Shown piece after piece: positions 11,201 through 19,287 of a stretch of DNA of 64,000 nucleotides. Position 1 is the stretch's first letter; each line of letters opens with the position of its first letter. Below the pieces are notes generated by a model. It did no database searches. It was not told where the DNA came from and saw only the letters and a program-made list of their open reading frames with translations. Made by a program: the position numbers and the translations under genes. This DNA comes from Cnuella takakiae (GTDB lineage Bacteria > Bacteroidota > Bacteroidia > Chitinophagales > Chitinophagaceae): the NCBI RefSeq assembly GCF_001953305.1, contig NZ_MTFE01000010.1, positions 1,886,101 through 1,950,100 on the forward strand, written 5' to 3'.

Positions 11201-11319
11201 ACATTGATCCGGAAGCCAGCTTTGGCTCCAATATCCGGTATGCAGGCATCGAAGGCACCAGTTTGCCCACAACCCGCACTTATGGTATCAATGTCAATTT
11301 CAAATTCAAAAACAAGTAA
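8236..11319 (+). CDS. SusC/RagA-family TonB-dependent outer-membrane transporter
   Basis: 1027 residues from the ATG that starts a good signal peptide (LLIVLLLFSTAVLAQ); a TTG 66 nt upstream only adds non-signal sequence. Order: carboxypeptidase-D-like regulatory domain (~residues 23-100, LSGIVRNAQTGSGLAAATVK), a TonB-box-like region, plug domain (~110-240, with LLRGMPSMNSGGSPLFVING and NGVILITTKTAKKG), then a 22-strand-type barrel ending NVNFKFKNK. It is complete, unlike the first SusC. A single base separates its stop from the SusD start, so the pair is certainly co-transcribed. Substrate is not predictable from sequence alone; glycan or other oligomer import is the family role. Confidence 0.95.
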   Translation: MIKHLRLLIVLLLFSTAVLAQRQLSGIVRNAQTGSGLAAATVKVQGQNVQTVTGSEGNFNLSVPSGSVVLEVSYVGFGTKVVPVAANETDVIIALDANSAELTQVVVTALGISKESRKLGYSVTTVSGEQMTKARETNLALSLAGRVAGLNVKGTSGGPGGTAKILLRGMPSMNSGGSPLFVINGVPIDNTQRGSSGEWGGADNGDGIGNLNPDDIESMTVLKGQSASALYGARASNGVILITTKTAKKGTFSVDYNMNYAMEKAMDLTDFQYVYGQGVGGKKPATVAEALQTSRMSWGSRLDGSQVIQFDGKTYPYTAYKDNLEDFYRTGSAFTNTVALTRGGENGSFRLSLSNLDNNSIVRNSGLDRKTINLNIEQKLTDKLSVNLLANFINEDSKNRPQLSDGPMNPNNGLFLATNINQSVLGIGYDPATGYETRWGDDEYVTNPWFVVNRYINNLGRKRLISAITARYQFTSWLYAQGRVGYDQQNDRLFKVEPWGTAYTTERRGNLQDQANSESYELNVDGLIGATHKITSDLSVDATVGANMRKNQYERIRIGGGPFILPYLYSFNNVRNFNRDYSFWKTQVNSAYYNVDFSFRNFLTLSTSGRYDAYSTLPSNNREIFTPSVSASLIYSELLNMPAINFGKLRVSWANTSGEIGEAYRTALYYSLGNSLNGVPLGSFSSDLPNLTLKPFTLSEIEVGTELRMLRNRLGFDIAYYTRKTKNEIMPATFSAATGFTSGLVGTGSTKNAGLEVQVTGVPIQQRDFRWNVTANLTTVENRILETDAEGKNQGLGSNRATLGNAITAFVKGFAGPQILAYDYKRAASGDIVVDANGYPVRGDLIKMGSVLPTVYGGLNNEFSYKGFNMSFLVDYNYGNKVLSATSYYSIFRGLNQMTLEGREGGITVGVLENGTKNTVAADAQGYYRSLAQNVTSIHVQDGDFIKLRQVVLGYTIPENLLQRVPLFQSIQVSLVGRNLAILMKKTDNIDPEASFGSNIRYAGIEGTSLPTTRTYGINVNFKFKNK

Positions 11320-11320
11320 C

Positions 11321-12934
11321 ATGCGGAAAAGCTTTCTATATATCTCCCTTGTGGCTGCTGTAACGGGTACGGGTTGTACCAAGGATTTTGATGAAATCAA
11401 TACCGATCCCACCCGGTCGAGCCCTGCCAATTTTGACCCCAACTATTTCCTTTCTTCCAGCCAGTGGGAGCACGCCAATGCCATCTCGGGGTACAACGGT
11501 CCTATCCTGTTCCAAAGCGGCTGGGTACAGATCTTTGCCTCCACGTCTTCGGGTGCGGCCAACTACTACTCCAATGCCGATAAGTATGTGCCTTCCAGCA
11601 ATACCAATACCTACCTGGGTAGTTCCTGGAACGTAGCCTACCGTTCGGCCAGCCTGGCCAACGAGGCTATTGAAACCACCACCAACCGCCCCGAACTGTC
11701 CAACCTGGCCAATATCGCCACCATCATGAAGGTGCTCAATGCGCAGTACCTCACCGATACTTATGGCGATATCCCCTACACCCAGGCCCTGCAGGCCAAG
11801 ACCAATGTCACCCTGCCTGTTTACGACAAACAGCAGGATGTATACAAGGCCATGCTTGCCGACCTGGATGCGGCCGTTGGCAAACTGGATCCTGCCAAAA
11901 CCGGCCCCACCGCGGACCTGTTTCCTTATAAGGGCAATGTTGCACAATGGAAACGTTTTGGCAACTCGCTGCTGCTTCGCATGGCCATGCGCCTGGTAAA
12001 GGCCGATGCTGCCCTGGCAAAACAGTATGCTGAAAAAGCAGCTGCAGGTGGCACCCTTGCCAGTGTTGCCGACGACGCCTTCATTAAGGGCGATGAAGCC
12101 AATGGCTACCGCAATGCCAATACCGCTGCATTGAATGTTGCCGGTGACTTTTATGAAGTGCGCTGGAGCAAAACCCTGATCGATTACCTCAAAGGCACCA
12201 ACGATCCCCGTGTAGGTGTGATTGCCGAAGTGCCGGCTGCCGGCCTGGCAGGCAACCAAAGCTTTGGACTGGCGGGCAACAACGATCCGGCCATACAAAA
12301 AGGGCTGCCCAATGGCTTTGACCTGAACGCAGGCGCTACCGATATCAGCAAGTCGCCCGGTTATGCAGGTGGTACCGGCACCGGTGCCGACTTTACCCCC
12401 ATCGGCCAGTACTCCCGTCCCCGCAGTGCCGTTTATGGCAACTACAGCGGTCCTGTATTCGTGCTTTCCTATGCCGAGTCGGAGCTGCTGCTGGCTGAAG
12501 CGGCTGTCAGGGGCTGGAATGTAGGCGGAACTGCCGCCCAGCATTATGCCAATGCACTGGGTGGCGCCATCCAGTCGCTGGGTGCTTTTGGTGGCGCAGC
12601 AACGGTGCCTGCTGCAACGGTTACGGCCTATGTTGCCGCGCATCCGCTGGATGTGTCTTCCCAAACGGCTTCGCTTAAAATGATCAACGAGCAATACTGG
12701 GCAACCACCGGTGTGCAGCTGAATTTTTCAGAGGCCTGGAATAACTGGAAACGCTCGGGTTATCCTGTGCTGACACCGGTTAACTACCCCGGTAATTTTT
12801 CGGGCGGCGCCATTCCCCGCAGGCAGCCTTACCCGCTTTCGGAAGCTACCCTCAACGGTGCCAACTACAGCACCGCGGTAGGTGGCCTCACCGGTGGCGA
12901 TGTATGGACCTCGCGGTTGTGGTGGGACAAATAA
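11321..12934 (+). CDS. SusD/RagB-family lipoprotein (SusD-like_2 type)
   Basis: 537 residues from the ATG one base after the SusC stop; this start gives a lipoprotein signal with lipobox GTGC (Cys19) followed by TKDFDEINTDPTR, the usual beginning of this SusD subgroup. Central sequence ITDTYGDIPYTQALQ-like (read here as LTDTYGDIPYTQALQ) and the C-terminal QYWATTGVQLNFSEAWNNW are typical. It partners the upstream SusC. A longer in-frame reading that overlaps SusC exists but would place the signal internally, so it was discarded. A stem-loop terminator follows the stop. Confidence 0.94.
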   Translation: MRKSFLYISLVAAVTGTGCTKDFDEINTDPTRSSPANFDPNYFLSSSQWEHANAISGYNGPILFQSGWVQIFASTSSGAANYYSNADKYVPSSNTNTYLGSSWNVAYRSASLANEAIETTTNRPELSNLANIATIMKVLNAQYLTDTYGDIPYTQALQAKTNVTLPVYDKQQDVYKAMLADLDAAVGKLDPAKTGPTADLFPYKGNVAQWKRFGNSLLLRMAMRLVKADAALAKQYAEKAAAGGTLASVADDAFIKGDEANGYRNANTAALNVAGDFYEVRWSKTLIDYLKGTNDPRVGVIAEVPAAGLAGNQSFGLAGNNDPAIQKGLPNGFDLNAGATDISKSPGYAGGTGTGADFTPIGQYSRPRSAVYGNYSGPVFVLSYAESELLLAEAAVRGWNVGGTAAQHYANALGGAIQSLGAFGGAATVPAATVTAYVAAHPLDVSSQTASLKMINEQYWATTGVQLNFSEAWNNWKRSGYPVLTPVNYPGNFSGGAIPRRQPYPLSEATLNGANYSTAVGGLTGGDVWTSRLWWDK

Positions 12935-12945
12935 TATTTCCTATG

Positions 12946-12983
12946 GCAAAAGACAGGGTGCCGTAGTGCCCCTGTCTTTTTGC
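12946..12983 (+). terminator. Intrinsic terminator after second SusC-SusD pair
   Basis: Long stem beginning GCAAAAGACAGGG pairs with CCCTGTCTTTTTGC (one bulged T), 11-nt loop; the T-run lies within the 3' arm. It separates SusCD from the next VCBS gene. Confidence 0.78.
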
Positions 12984-13145
12984 TATCCCTAACTTTCGAA
13001 TCAGTGGATCGGTAGCTTTCTATGAACCTGTTGTTTATCCAGTAGCATGCGATTGTTGTTTGTGGTAATGGGGTATAACAATGGAATTATAAATAGGCAA
13101 CTGAACCTTAATCCCTAAATTGGAAAGGGTCAATAAATCCTTGCC

Positions 13146-16100
13146 ATGAGTTTTGTATCCGTAACAACTGCATGTGGCGCGGTGGGCAGCAAGTTCCGCC
13201 ATGCGTCATTTGTGCAGTTAACCCTTCTTTTTTTGTGCCTTCAGGGTACAGCCCGTAGCCAGGGGCCGCTATTCCAGCTACTGCCTGCCGCTCAAACAGG
13301 CATCCAGTTTCGCAACGATATCCGCGAAGACGAAAACCTCAATATTCTTGCTTACGAATACTTCTACAACGGTGGCGCGGTAGCCGTGGGCGATATCAAC
13401 AACGACGGTCTGGAAGACCTCTTTTTTACCGCCAACATGAAGCCCAATAAGTTGTACCTCAACCAGGGCAACCTCCAATTCAAAGACATTACCCGGCAAG
13501 CAAGCGCAGCCCTCGAAGGCCGCAGCGGCGGCTGGAAAACCGGCGCCACCATGGCCGATGTAAACGGCGATGGCCTGCTGGATATTTACCTATGTTATTC
13601 CGGCAAGGTTAAAGACGACCTCCGCCGCAACCAGCTATTCATCAACAAAGGCAACAGCAGTTTCGAAGAACAGGCAAAAGCATTCGGGCTCGACGATCCG
13701 GGCTACAGCACGCAGGCCGCGTTTTTCGATTTTGACAATGATAAAGACCTCGACCTCTTCTTGCTCAACCACAACGTGAAGAAGTACGACAACATGCAGC
13801 TGGCAAAGTTTCGTACCGAAACCGACCCGCTGGCGGGCAATAAACTATTCCGCAACGATGGCGGCCGTTTTAAAGATGTGTCGCAGCAGGCAGGCATTTA
13901 CCAGTACCCGCTCACCTTTGGGCTGGGCATTGCCATTGCCGATATCAACAAAGACGGCTGGCAGGATGTGTACGTCACCAACGACTACAACGAACCCGAT
14001 TACCTCTACATCAACAAGGGCGATGGCAGTTTCACCGAGCAGTCGGGCAACAGTTTCCGGCACCTTTCCCAGTTTTCAATGGGCGTCGACATTGCCGATT
14101 TCAACAACGATGCCCTGCCCGATATCATCACCCTCGACATGCTGCCCGAAGACAACCGCCGGCAGAAACTCCTGCAGCTGCAGGAAAACTACGAAGCCTT
14201 CGAGCTGATGCAAAGCCAGAACCTGCACCGCCAGTATATGCGCAACATGCTGCAGCTGAATAATGGTGATGGCACTTTTAGTGAGATCGGGCAGTTGGCA
14301 GGTGTAGCGGCTACCGACTGGAGCTGGTGCCCGCTCTTTGCCGATTTCGACAATGATGGTTTTAAAGATCTTTTTGTTACCACCGGTTATCTCCGCGATT
14401 ATACCAATAAGGATTTCCTGCGCTACTGGGGCGATTATAAAATCAAGAAGGCCATCGACAAGGAGCCCATGCTGCTGATGGACCTGGTAAAAGCCATGCC
14501 GGTAACGCCGTTTCGCAACTATGTGTACCGCAACAACGGAGACCTTTCTTTTGCCAACAAGCAACAGGAGTGGGGCTTTGTGCAGGATAAGTTTTCGAGT
14601 GGTGCAGCCTATGCCGACCTGGACCGCGACGGCGACCTGGATCTGGTGATCAACAACCTGAACGAGGAAGCATTTGTGTACCGCAATGGGAGCCGCGAAA
14701 CTATGGGCGCCAGCTACCTGTCGCTGGAATTAAAAGGTAAAGGAACAGAGCCGGTGCTGGGTACCAAGGTCTATCTCTATAACGGTGGCGCAACACAATA
14801 CAGCGAGGTAAACCCGGTGCGTGGCTACTTGTCTACGGTAAGCCTGAACCCGTTTTTTGGTCTGGGAAAAACGGCGCAGGTTGACTCCCTGCGGATTGTT
14901 TGGCCCGACAGAAGCGTACAGGTACTGACCGGCGTTGCTGCCAACCAGCATCTGGTTGTTAATTATGCACCTGCTGCAAAAGAACAGTCTCAAACTTCTA
15001 TAAAGCCCCTGATGGTGCGTACCGAACCCATCATCAAGTATAAGCACGAAGACTTTACCGAAAATGATTTCAAGCGGCAGTTGCTGATGTTGTGGATGTA
15101 TTCCAAAACAGGCCCGGTAATGGCACGTGCCGATGTAAATGGCGATGGCATGGAAGACCTGTTTATCAGCGGCGACCAGAAAGGCCCGGGCAAAATTTAT
15201 CTGCAGGGTAAAAACGGTTTTGCGCCCCTCGACTCGCTTGGCTTTGGCGATGAGTCGGCATCTGCAATAGCAGCAGCTACCTTCTTTGATGCCAATGGTG
15301 ATGGCTACCCTGACCTCTACCTGGCCAAGGGTGGCTACTCGCTTTTTGAACCCAACACACTTTCGCTGCAGGACGAACTATACCTCAATGACGGTAAAGG
15401 CTCCTTTACCCGCAGTGCCGGCGCCCTGCCCAATATGAGTGCCAGCAGCAAGTCGGTTGTGCGTGCCTGTGACTATGACGGCGATGGTGATATGGATCTT
15501 TTTGTAGGCGGGCGGGTTGTGCCCGGTGCATACCCTACAGCGCCTAAAAGTTTCCTGCTGAAGAACAATGGCAGAGGCATGTTCCTGGAAGTGAAAACAC
15601 CTTTTGCTGAAGCCGGGATGATAACCGATGCGCAGTGGGCCGACCTGGATGGCGATGGCCGGAAAGACCTGGTGCTGTGTGGCGAAATGATGCCGGTAAA
15701 GGTGTATGGTAATACCGCTGCCGGTTTTGTGGATCAAACAGGAAAGTATTTCGACCAGCCTGAAAGCGGCTTTTGGTCCAGCCTTGCTGTGGAAGATATG
15801 GATGGGGATGGAAAGCCGGAAATCATCGCGGGAAATTTAGGCGCCAACACCAGGATCAGGGCTTCGGCAAAGGAACCTGCCGAACTGTACTATGCCGACT
15901 TTGACGGCAATGGATCGATTGATCCTTTCTTCAACTTTTACGTTCAGGGCAAAAGCTATCCTTTTGTGAGCCGCGACGAACTCAACGAGCAGATCTATCC
16001 TATGCGCCGCAAGTTCACTTCTTACAAAGATTACGCTGATGCCACCATGCAAACCATTTTTACAAAACCAGAATTAGATACTGCCAAAAAGCTGACAGCT

Positions 16101-16469
16101 ACTGAAATACATTCTGTCATTTTCCATAACAAAGGCGGGCTTTTTGAAAAAACGGTGTTGCCTTTACCTGCGCAGTTTGCAACCGTTGCGCGTATCCTAA
16201 CGGGTGATTTTAATAAAGATGACAAGAAGGATTTGCTGTTGTTGGGCAACCAGTCGTTCAACCGCCTGAAAATCGGCAGCATTGATGCCAACTACGGCTG
16301 TATGCTGCAGGGTGATGGCAAGGGCGGCTTTAGTTACCTGCCGCAAACTGCTTCCGGATTATGTATCATCGGCGATGTGAAGTCGGCGGAAGTAATGGCC
16401 GTAGGCAACCGCAAGATGCTGGTGATAGGTATTTGCAACGATGCGCTTCAAACTTATATCATGCACTAA
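13146..16469 (+). CDS. VCBS/FG-GAP repeat protein with ASPIC/UnbV domain (CRTAC1-like), second copy
   Basis: 1107 residues, same architecture as the first copy. A signal-like hydrophobic segment (VQLTLLFLCLQGTARSQG) sits ~25 residues in, so the real start may be somewhat downstream of the annotated ATG. Calcium motifs such as DINNDGLEDL, DINKDGWQDV and DLDRDGDLDL occupy ~75-500, the UnbV-like segment ~530-600 (GTKVYLYNGG, PFFGLGKT), and a second block with DVNGDGMEDL and DYDGDGDMDL ~660-930. Unlike copy one it has no obvious lipobox. Only 9 nt separate it from the haloperoxidase-like gene, so the two share a transcript. Function inferred as a secreted or surface binding propeller. Confidence 0.86.
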   Translation: MSFVSVTTACGAVGSKFRHASFVQLTLLFLCLQGTARSQGPLFQLLPAAQTGIQFRNDIREDENLNILAYEYFYNGGAVAVGDINNDGLEDLFFTANMKPNKLYLNQGNLQFKDITRQASAALEGRSGGWKTGATMADVNGDGLLDIYLCYSGKVKDDLRRNQLFINKGNSSFEEQAKAFGLDDPGYSTQAAFFDFDNDKDLDLFLLNHNVKKYDNMQLAKFRTETDPLAGNKLFRNDGGRFKDVSQQAGIYQYPLTFGLGIAIADINKDGWQDVYVTNDYNEPDYLYINKGDGSFTEQSGNSFRHLSQFSMGVDIADFNNDALPDIITLDMLPEDNRRQKLLQLQENYEAFELMQSQNLHRQYMRNMLQLNNGDGTFSEIGQLAGVAATDWSWCPLFADFDNDGFKDLFVTTGYLRDYTNKDFLRYWGDYKIKKAIDKEPMLLMDLVKAMPVTPFRNYVYRNNGDLSFANKQQEWGFVQDKFSSGAAYADLDRDGDLDLVINNLNEEAFVYRNGSRETMGASYLSLELKGKGTEPVLGTKVYLYNGGATQYSEVNPVRGYLSTVSLNPFFGLGKTAQVDSLRIVWPDRSVQVLTGVAANQHLVVNYAPAAKEQSQTSIKPLMVRTEPIIKYKHEDFTENDFKRQLLMLWMYSKTGPVMARADVNGDGMEDLFISGDQKGPGKIYLQGKNGFAPLDSLGFGDESASAIAAATFFDANGDGYPDLYLAKGGYSLFEPNTLSLQDELYLNDGKGSFTRSAGALPNMSASSKSVVRACDYDGDGDMDLFVGGRVVPGAYPTAPKSFLLKNNGRGMFLEVKTPFAEAGMITDAQWADLDGDGRKDLVLCGEMMPVKVYGNTAAGFVDQTGKYFDQPESGFWSSLAVEDMDGDGKPEIIAGNLGANTRIRASAKEPAELYYADFDGNGSIDPFFNFYVQGKSYPFVSRDELNEQIYPMRRKFTSYKDYADATMQTIFTKPELDTAKKLTATEIHSVIFHNKGGLFEKTVLPLPAQFATVARILTGDFNKDDKKDLLLLGNQSFNRLKIGSIDANYGCMLQGDGKGGFSYLPQTASGLCIIGDVKSAEVMAVGNRKMLVIGICNDALQTYIMH

Positions 16470-16478
16470 GGTTTACAT

Positions 16479-17819
16479 ATGAAAGGCATTCTGATCTTAT
16501 TGCAGTTTTTGGTGTTTGGCTTGCTGGCCCAGGCAAGGCCCGCCGATGATTATACCAGGCTGGTGCAACCCGCCGTATTTTCCCTTTCCCGGGTGATGAT
16601 GCATGACGTGGTGAACCCGCCGGCTGCCAGCCGTTATTATGCCTATTGCCTATTGGGTGCTTACCAGTTGGTTGCGCAAAATAATTCCACGGTTCCTGCG
16701 CCCCAGTTACTGATTCGCCATTACCCCGCGCCACAGCAAGGGGGCAAAACGGTTGCCTATCGGCTGGCTGCTTTATTCTCAATTTTGGAGACAGGCAAAC
16801 TATTACTGCCCTCGGGTTATATGCTGGAGCAGGACATTGCCGACCTGGTGGTGAAACTGCAAAAAAGAAAAGTGCCGCAGCGGGACATTGATACGGCTAT
16901 TGCGGTAGCACAAAGAACCGCGGCACACATTGTTGCCTTTTCCAAAAAAGATGATTACGGTAAGCTGAGCGCCAAATTGCGCTATACCCCACTAAAGGAA
17001 GAAGGTCGCTGGTTCCCTACACCGCCCACCTATATGGAGGCGGTAGAGCCCCACTGGAAAACGGTGCGCCCCCTGGTGATCGACTCCTGCAACCAGTTTG
17101 CTCCACAGCCACCCACGGCGTACAGTAAAGAGCCGGGCAGCGATTTTTACAGGCTGGCAAAAGAGGTGTATGATCTATCCAAAAAGGCCACCCCGGAGCA
17201 GCTGGAGATCGCCGCCTTTTGGGATTGCAACCCTTTTGCCGTTGCTACTTCAGGGCATCTGTCGCTCGGTTTTAAAAAGATAAGCCCGGGTGGTCACTGG
17301 ATGAATATTGCTGGCATCGCAGCCCAAAAGGCAGGGTTGGATTTTGATGCAACCGTACTGTTGCAAACATCCGTGGCCATTGCGTTGATGGATGCTTTCA
17401 TCAGCTGCTGGGACGAGAAGTTCCGCTCCAGCCGCATCCGCCCCGAAACCTTTATCAACAAGTATATAGATGTGCAATGGCAGCCCTTGTTGCAAACACC
17501 ACCATTTCCCGAGTACCCCAGCGGACACAGCGTGGTGTCGGCAGCATCTGCCGAAGTGCTGACTTACCTGTTGGGTGATGGTTTTGCGTATACCGATGAT
17601 TCAGAGATCATGTTTGAGCTGGCACCCCGAAAGTTTCGGTCCTTCCGGCAGGCAGCCGAAGAAGCAGCCATTTCGCGGTTGTATGGCGGTATTCATTTCC
17701 GTGATGCCATCACGCAGGGAATGGTGGAAGGGAAAGCGGTAGGGGAGACGGTGGTTGCCCGTTTAAAGCAGGCGGGTATCAAGCCATTCCAGGAAGGGGC
17801 CAGGATTGTGGTGAAATAG
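16479..17819 (+). CDS. Vanadium-dependent haloperoxidase / PAP2-superfamily phosphatase, exported
   Basis: 446 residues with a signal peptide (ILILLQFLVFGLLAQA). The three PAP2 signature pieces are present in order: K-x6-RP (KFRSSRIRP, ~residue 311), PSGH (YPSGHSVVSA, ~residue 347) and SR-x5-H (SRLYGGIHFRDA, ~residue 399). The last Asp is three rather than four residues after His, as in many Bacteroidota relatives. The family either oxidises halides with vanadate and peroxide or removes phosphate; sequence alone does not decide. It directly follows the VCBS gene, the usual context of this family beside SusCD modules, suggesting an envelope role linked to substrate capture. Confidence 0.86.
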   Translation: MKGILILLQFLVFGLLAQARPADDYTRLVQPAVFSLSRVMMHDVVNPPAASRYYAYCLLGAYQLVAQNNSTVPAPQLLIRHYPAPQQGGKTVAYRLAALFSILETGKLLLPSGYMLEQDIADLVVKLQKRKVPQRDIDTAIAVAQRTAAHIVAFSKKDDYGKLSAKLRYTPLKEEGRWFPTPPTYMEAVEPHWKTVRPLVIDSCNQFAPQPPTAYSKEPGSDFYRLAKEVYDLSKKATPEQLEIAAFWDCNPFAVATSGHLSLGFKKISPGGHWMNIAGIAAQKAGLDFDATVLLQTSVAIALMDAFISCWDEKFRSSRIRPETFINKYIDVQWQPLLQTPPFPEYPSGHSVVSAASAEVLTYLLGDGFAYTDDSEIMFELAPRKFRSFRQAAEEAAISRLYGGIHFRDAITQGMVEGKAVGETVVARLKQAGIKPFQEGARIVVK

Positions 17820-18002
17820 CATTTTTAAAAGTATATGGAAGCGTACATGTTCAGTTATAAACAGGTGGTCAGGGGACGTAAAATATCCTGCGTTTAGACC
17901 TCAATCTTTTTTATCAAAGCTTTATTCAATCAAACGGCAAGCTGGCCACTACGCCAGGGCGCCGAAGCTAAATAACCCGCATATTCATCAAGGTTCAAAT
18001 AC

Positions 18003-19208
18003 ATGGAAAAGCAAAGTGTTTACAGGGGTAAGGTCATCAGGGAACTGTATTTTTCCAATACCATTTCTTGCGCCGAGTTGAGCGAGAAGATCCACAGGAG
18101 CCTGCCCCTCACCACACGTATTCTTGATGAACTGATACAGGAAGGCTGGGTAGAAGAGAAAGGTTATGCACCTTCTACCGGTGGCCGTAGGCCGCTTACC
18201 TATTCGCTACGTAAGGATGTTGTGTACCTCGTTGCCGTGTCCATGGATCAATTTGTTACCCGTGTGGCCGTTATGGACATGCACAACAACACTGTTTCCG
18301 GTCCGTTCCGGTTCGATTTGCCCCTGGCAAAAAATGCACAGGCCTTATCCATCCTGATAGAAAAGATCAACGAAGTGGTTGCCGGCTCCGGTATTGCCAA
18401 AAGCAAGATTGCAGGTGTGGGCATTGGCATGCCGGGTTTTGTGGATGTGCGCAAAGGCATCAACCATTCTTATTTTGAAAACAAGGGACATAGCCTCACC
18501 CGGCTCATGACGGATAAAACAGGCCTGCCTGTTTTCATCGAAAACGACTCCAGCCTGGTAGCACTTGCCGAGCTGCGTTTTGGTGCTGCCCGCAAAGCCA
18601 AGGATGCCATGATCCTGAACATCGGGTGGGGTACAGGCCTGGGCATGGTACTTAATGGCGAGCTGTACCGCGGGCATAATGGGCTGGCGGGCGAGTTCAG
18701 CCACATCCCTGTGTTCAACAACGGCAAATTGTGCAGCTGCGGCAAACGTGGCTGCCTGGAAACGGAGTCCTCGTTGCGGGTGGTGGTGGAAAAGGCCCGC
18801 AAAGCCGTAACCTCCGGTACGGTATCGCACATGAAAGAAGAAGACCTGATGGCAGGGCTGGAGCAGGCCTCGGCCGTACTGATAGCGGCGGCACAGGAAG
18901 GCGACCAACTCGCCATCCGCTTGCTGTCAGAAGCCGGGTACAATATCGGGCGGGGTGTAGCCATCCTCATACATTTGCTCAACCCACAGGAAATAATACT
19001 CAGTGGCAGGGGCGCCCTTGCGGGCAAGATGTTGCTGGCGCCTATTCAGCAGGCCATCAACGAACACTGTATTCCCAAGCTGGCGACCCACACGGTGCTT
19101 GAAACCTCTTCCATGGGTTTTCATGCGGAGCTGATTGGCGCCGCTGCATTGGTGATGGTCCACTACCACCACCGAAAAGAAACCGTGGTGGTTGATGCTA
19201 CTGAGTGA
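18003..19208 (+). CDS. ROK-family transcriptional regulator (NagC/XylR type)
   Basis: 401 residues. The N-terminal ~80 residues form a winged helix (AELSEKIHRSLPLTTRILDEL, then GGRRPLTYSL), followed by an actin-like ROK domain with GVGIGMPGF, ENDSSLVALAELRFG and a zinc cluster CSCGKRGCLET near residue 245. The kinase-type ExGH motif reads EFSH, so sugar phosphorylation is doubtful and a repressor role is favoured. The alpha-L-fucosidase gene begins 79 nt downstream on the same strand; by context the regulator probably senses fucose or a fucosylated sugar and controls that gene. No operator could be identified in the 183-nt upstream gap. Confidence 0.9.
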   Translation: MEKQSVYRGKVIRELYFSNTISCAELSEKIHRSLPLTTRILDELIQEGWVEEKGYAPSTGGRRPLTYSLRKDVVYLVAVSMDQFVTRVAVMDMHNNTVSGPFRFDLPLAKNAQALSILIEKINEVVAGSGIAKSKIAGVGIGMPGFVDVRKGINHSYFENKGHSLTRLMTDKTGLPVFIENDSSLVALAELRFGAARKAKDAMILNIGWGTGLGMVLNGELYRGHNGLAGEFSHIPVFNNGKLCSCGKRGCLETESSLRVVVEKARKAVTSGTVSHMKEEDLMAGLEQASAVLIAAAQEGDQLAIRLLSEAGYNIGRGVAILIHLLNPQEIILSGRGALAGKMLLAPIQQAINEHCIPKLATHTVLETSSMGFHAELIGAAALVMVHYHHRKETVVVDATE

Positions 19209-19287
19209 CGGGTGGGTTTACCAATCGGTTGCGGCCATACTGAAAGGGTTCAAAAACAATTACTATTCGCCTGAAAAAAGAAAGGAT

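Noticed and set aside
11336..12694. 452-codon minus-strand frame over SusD
   Set aside because: Overlaps clear SusD motifs on + strand; no domain of its own.
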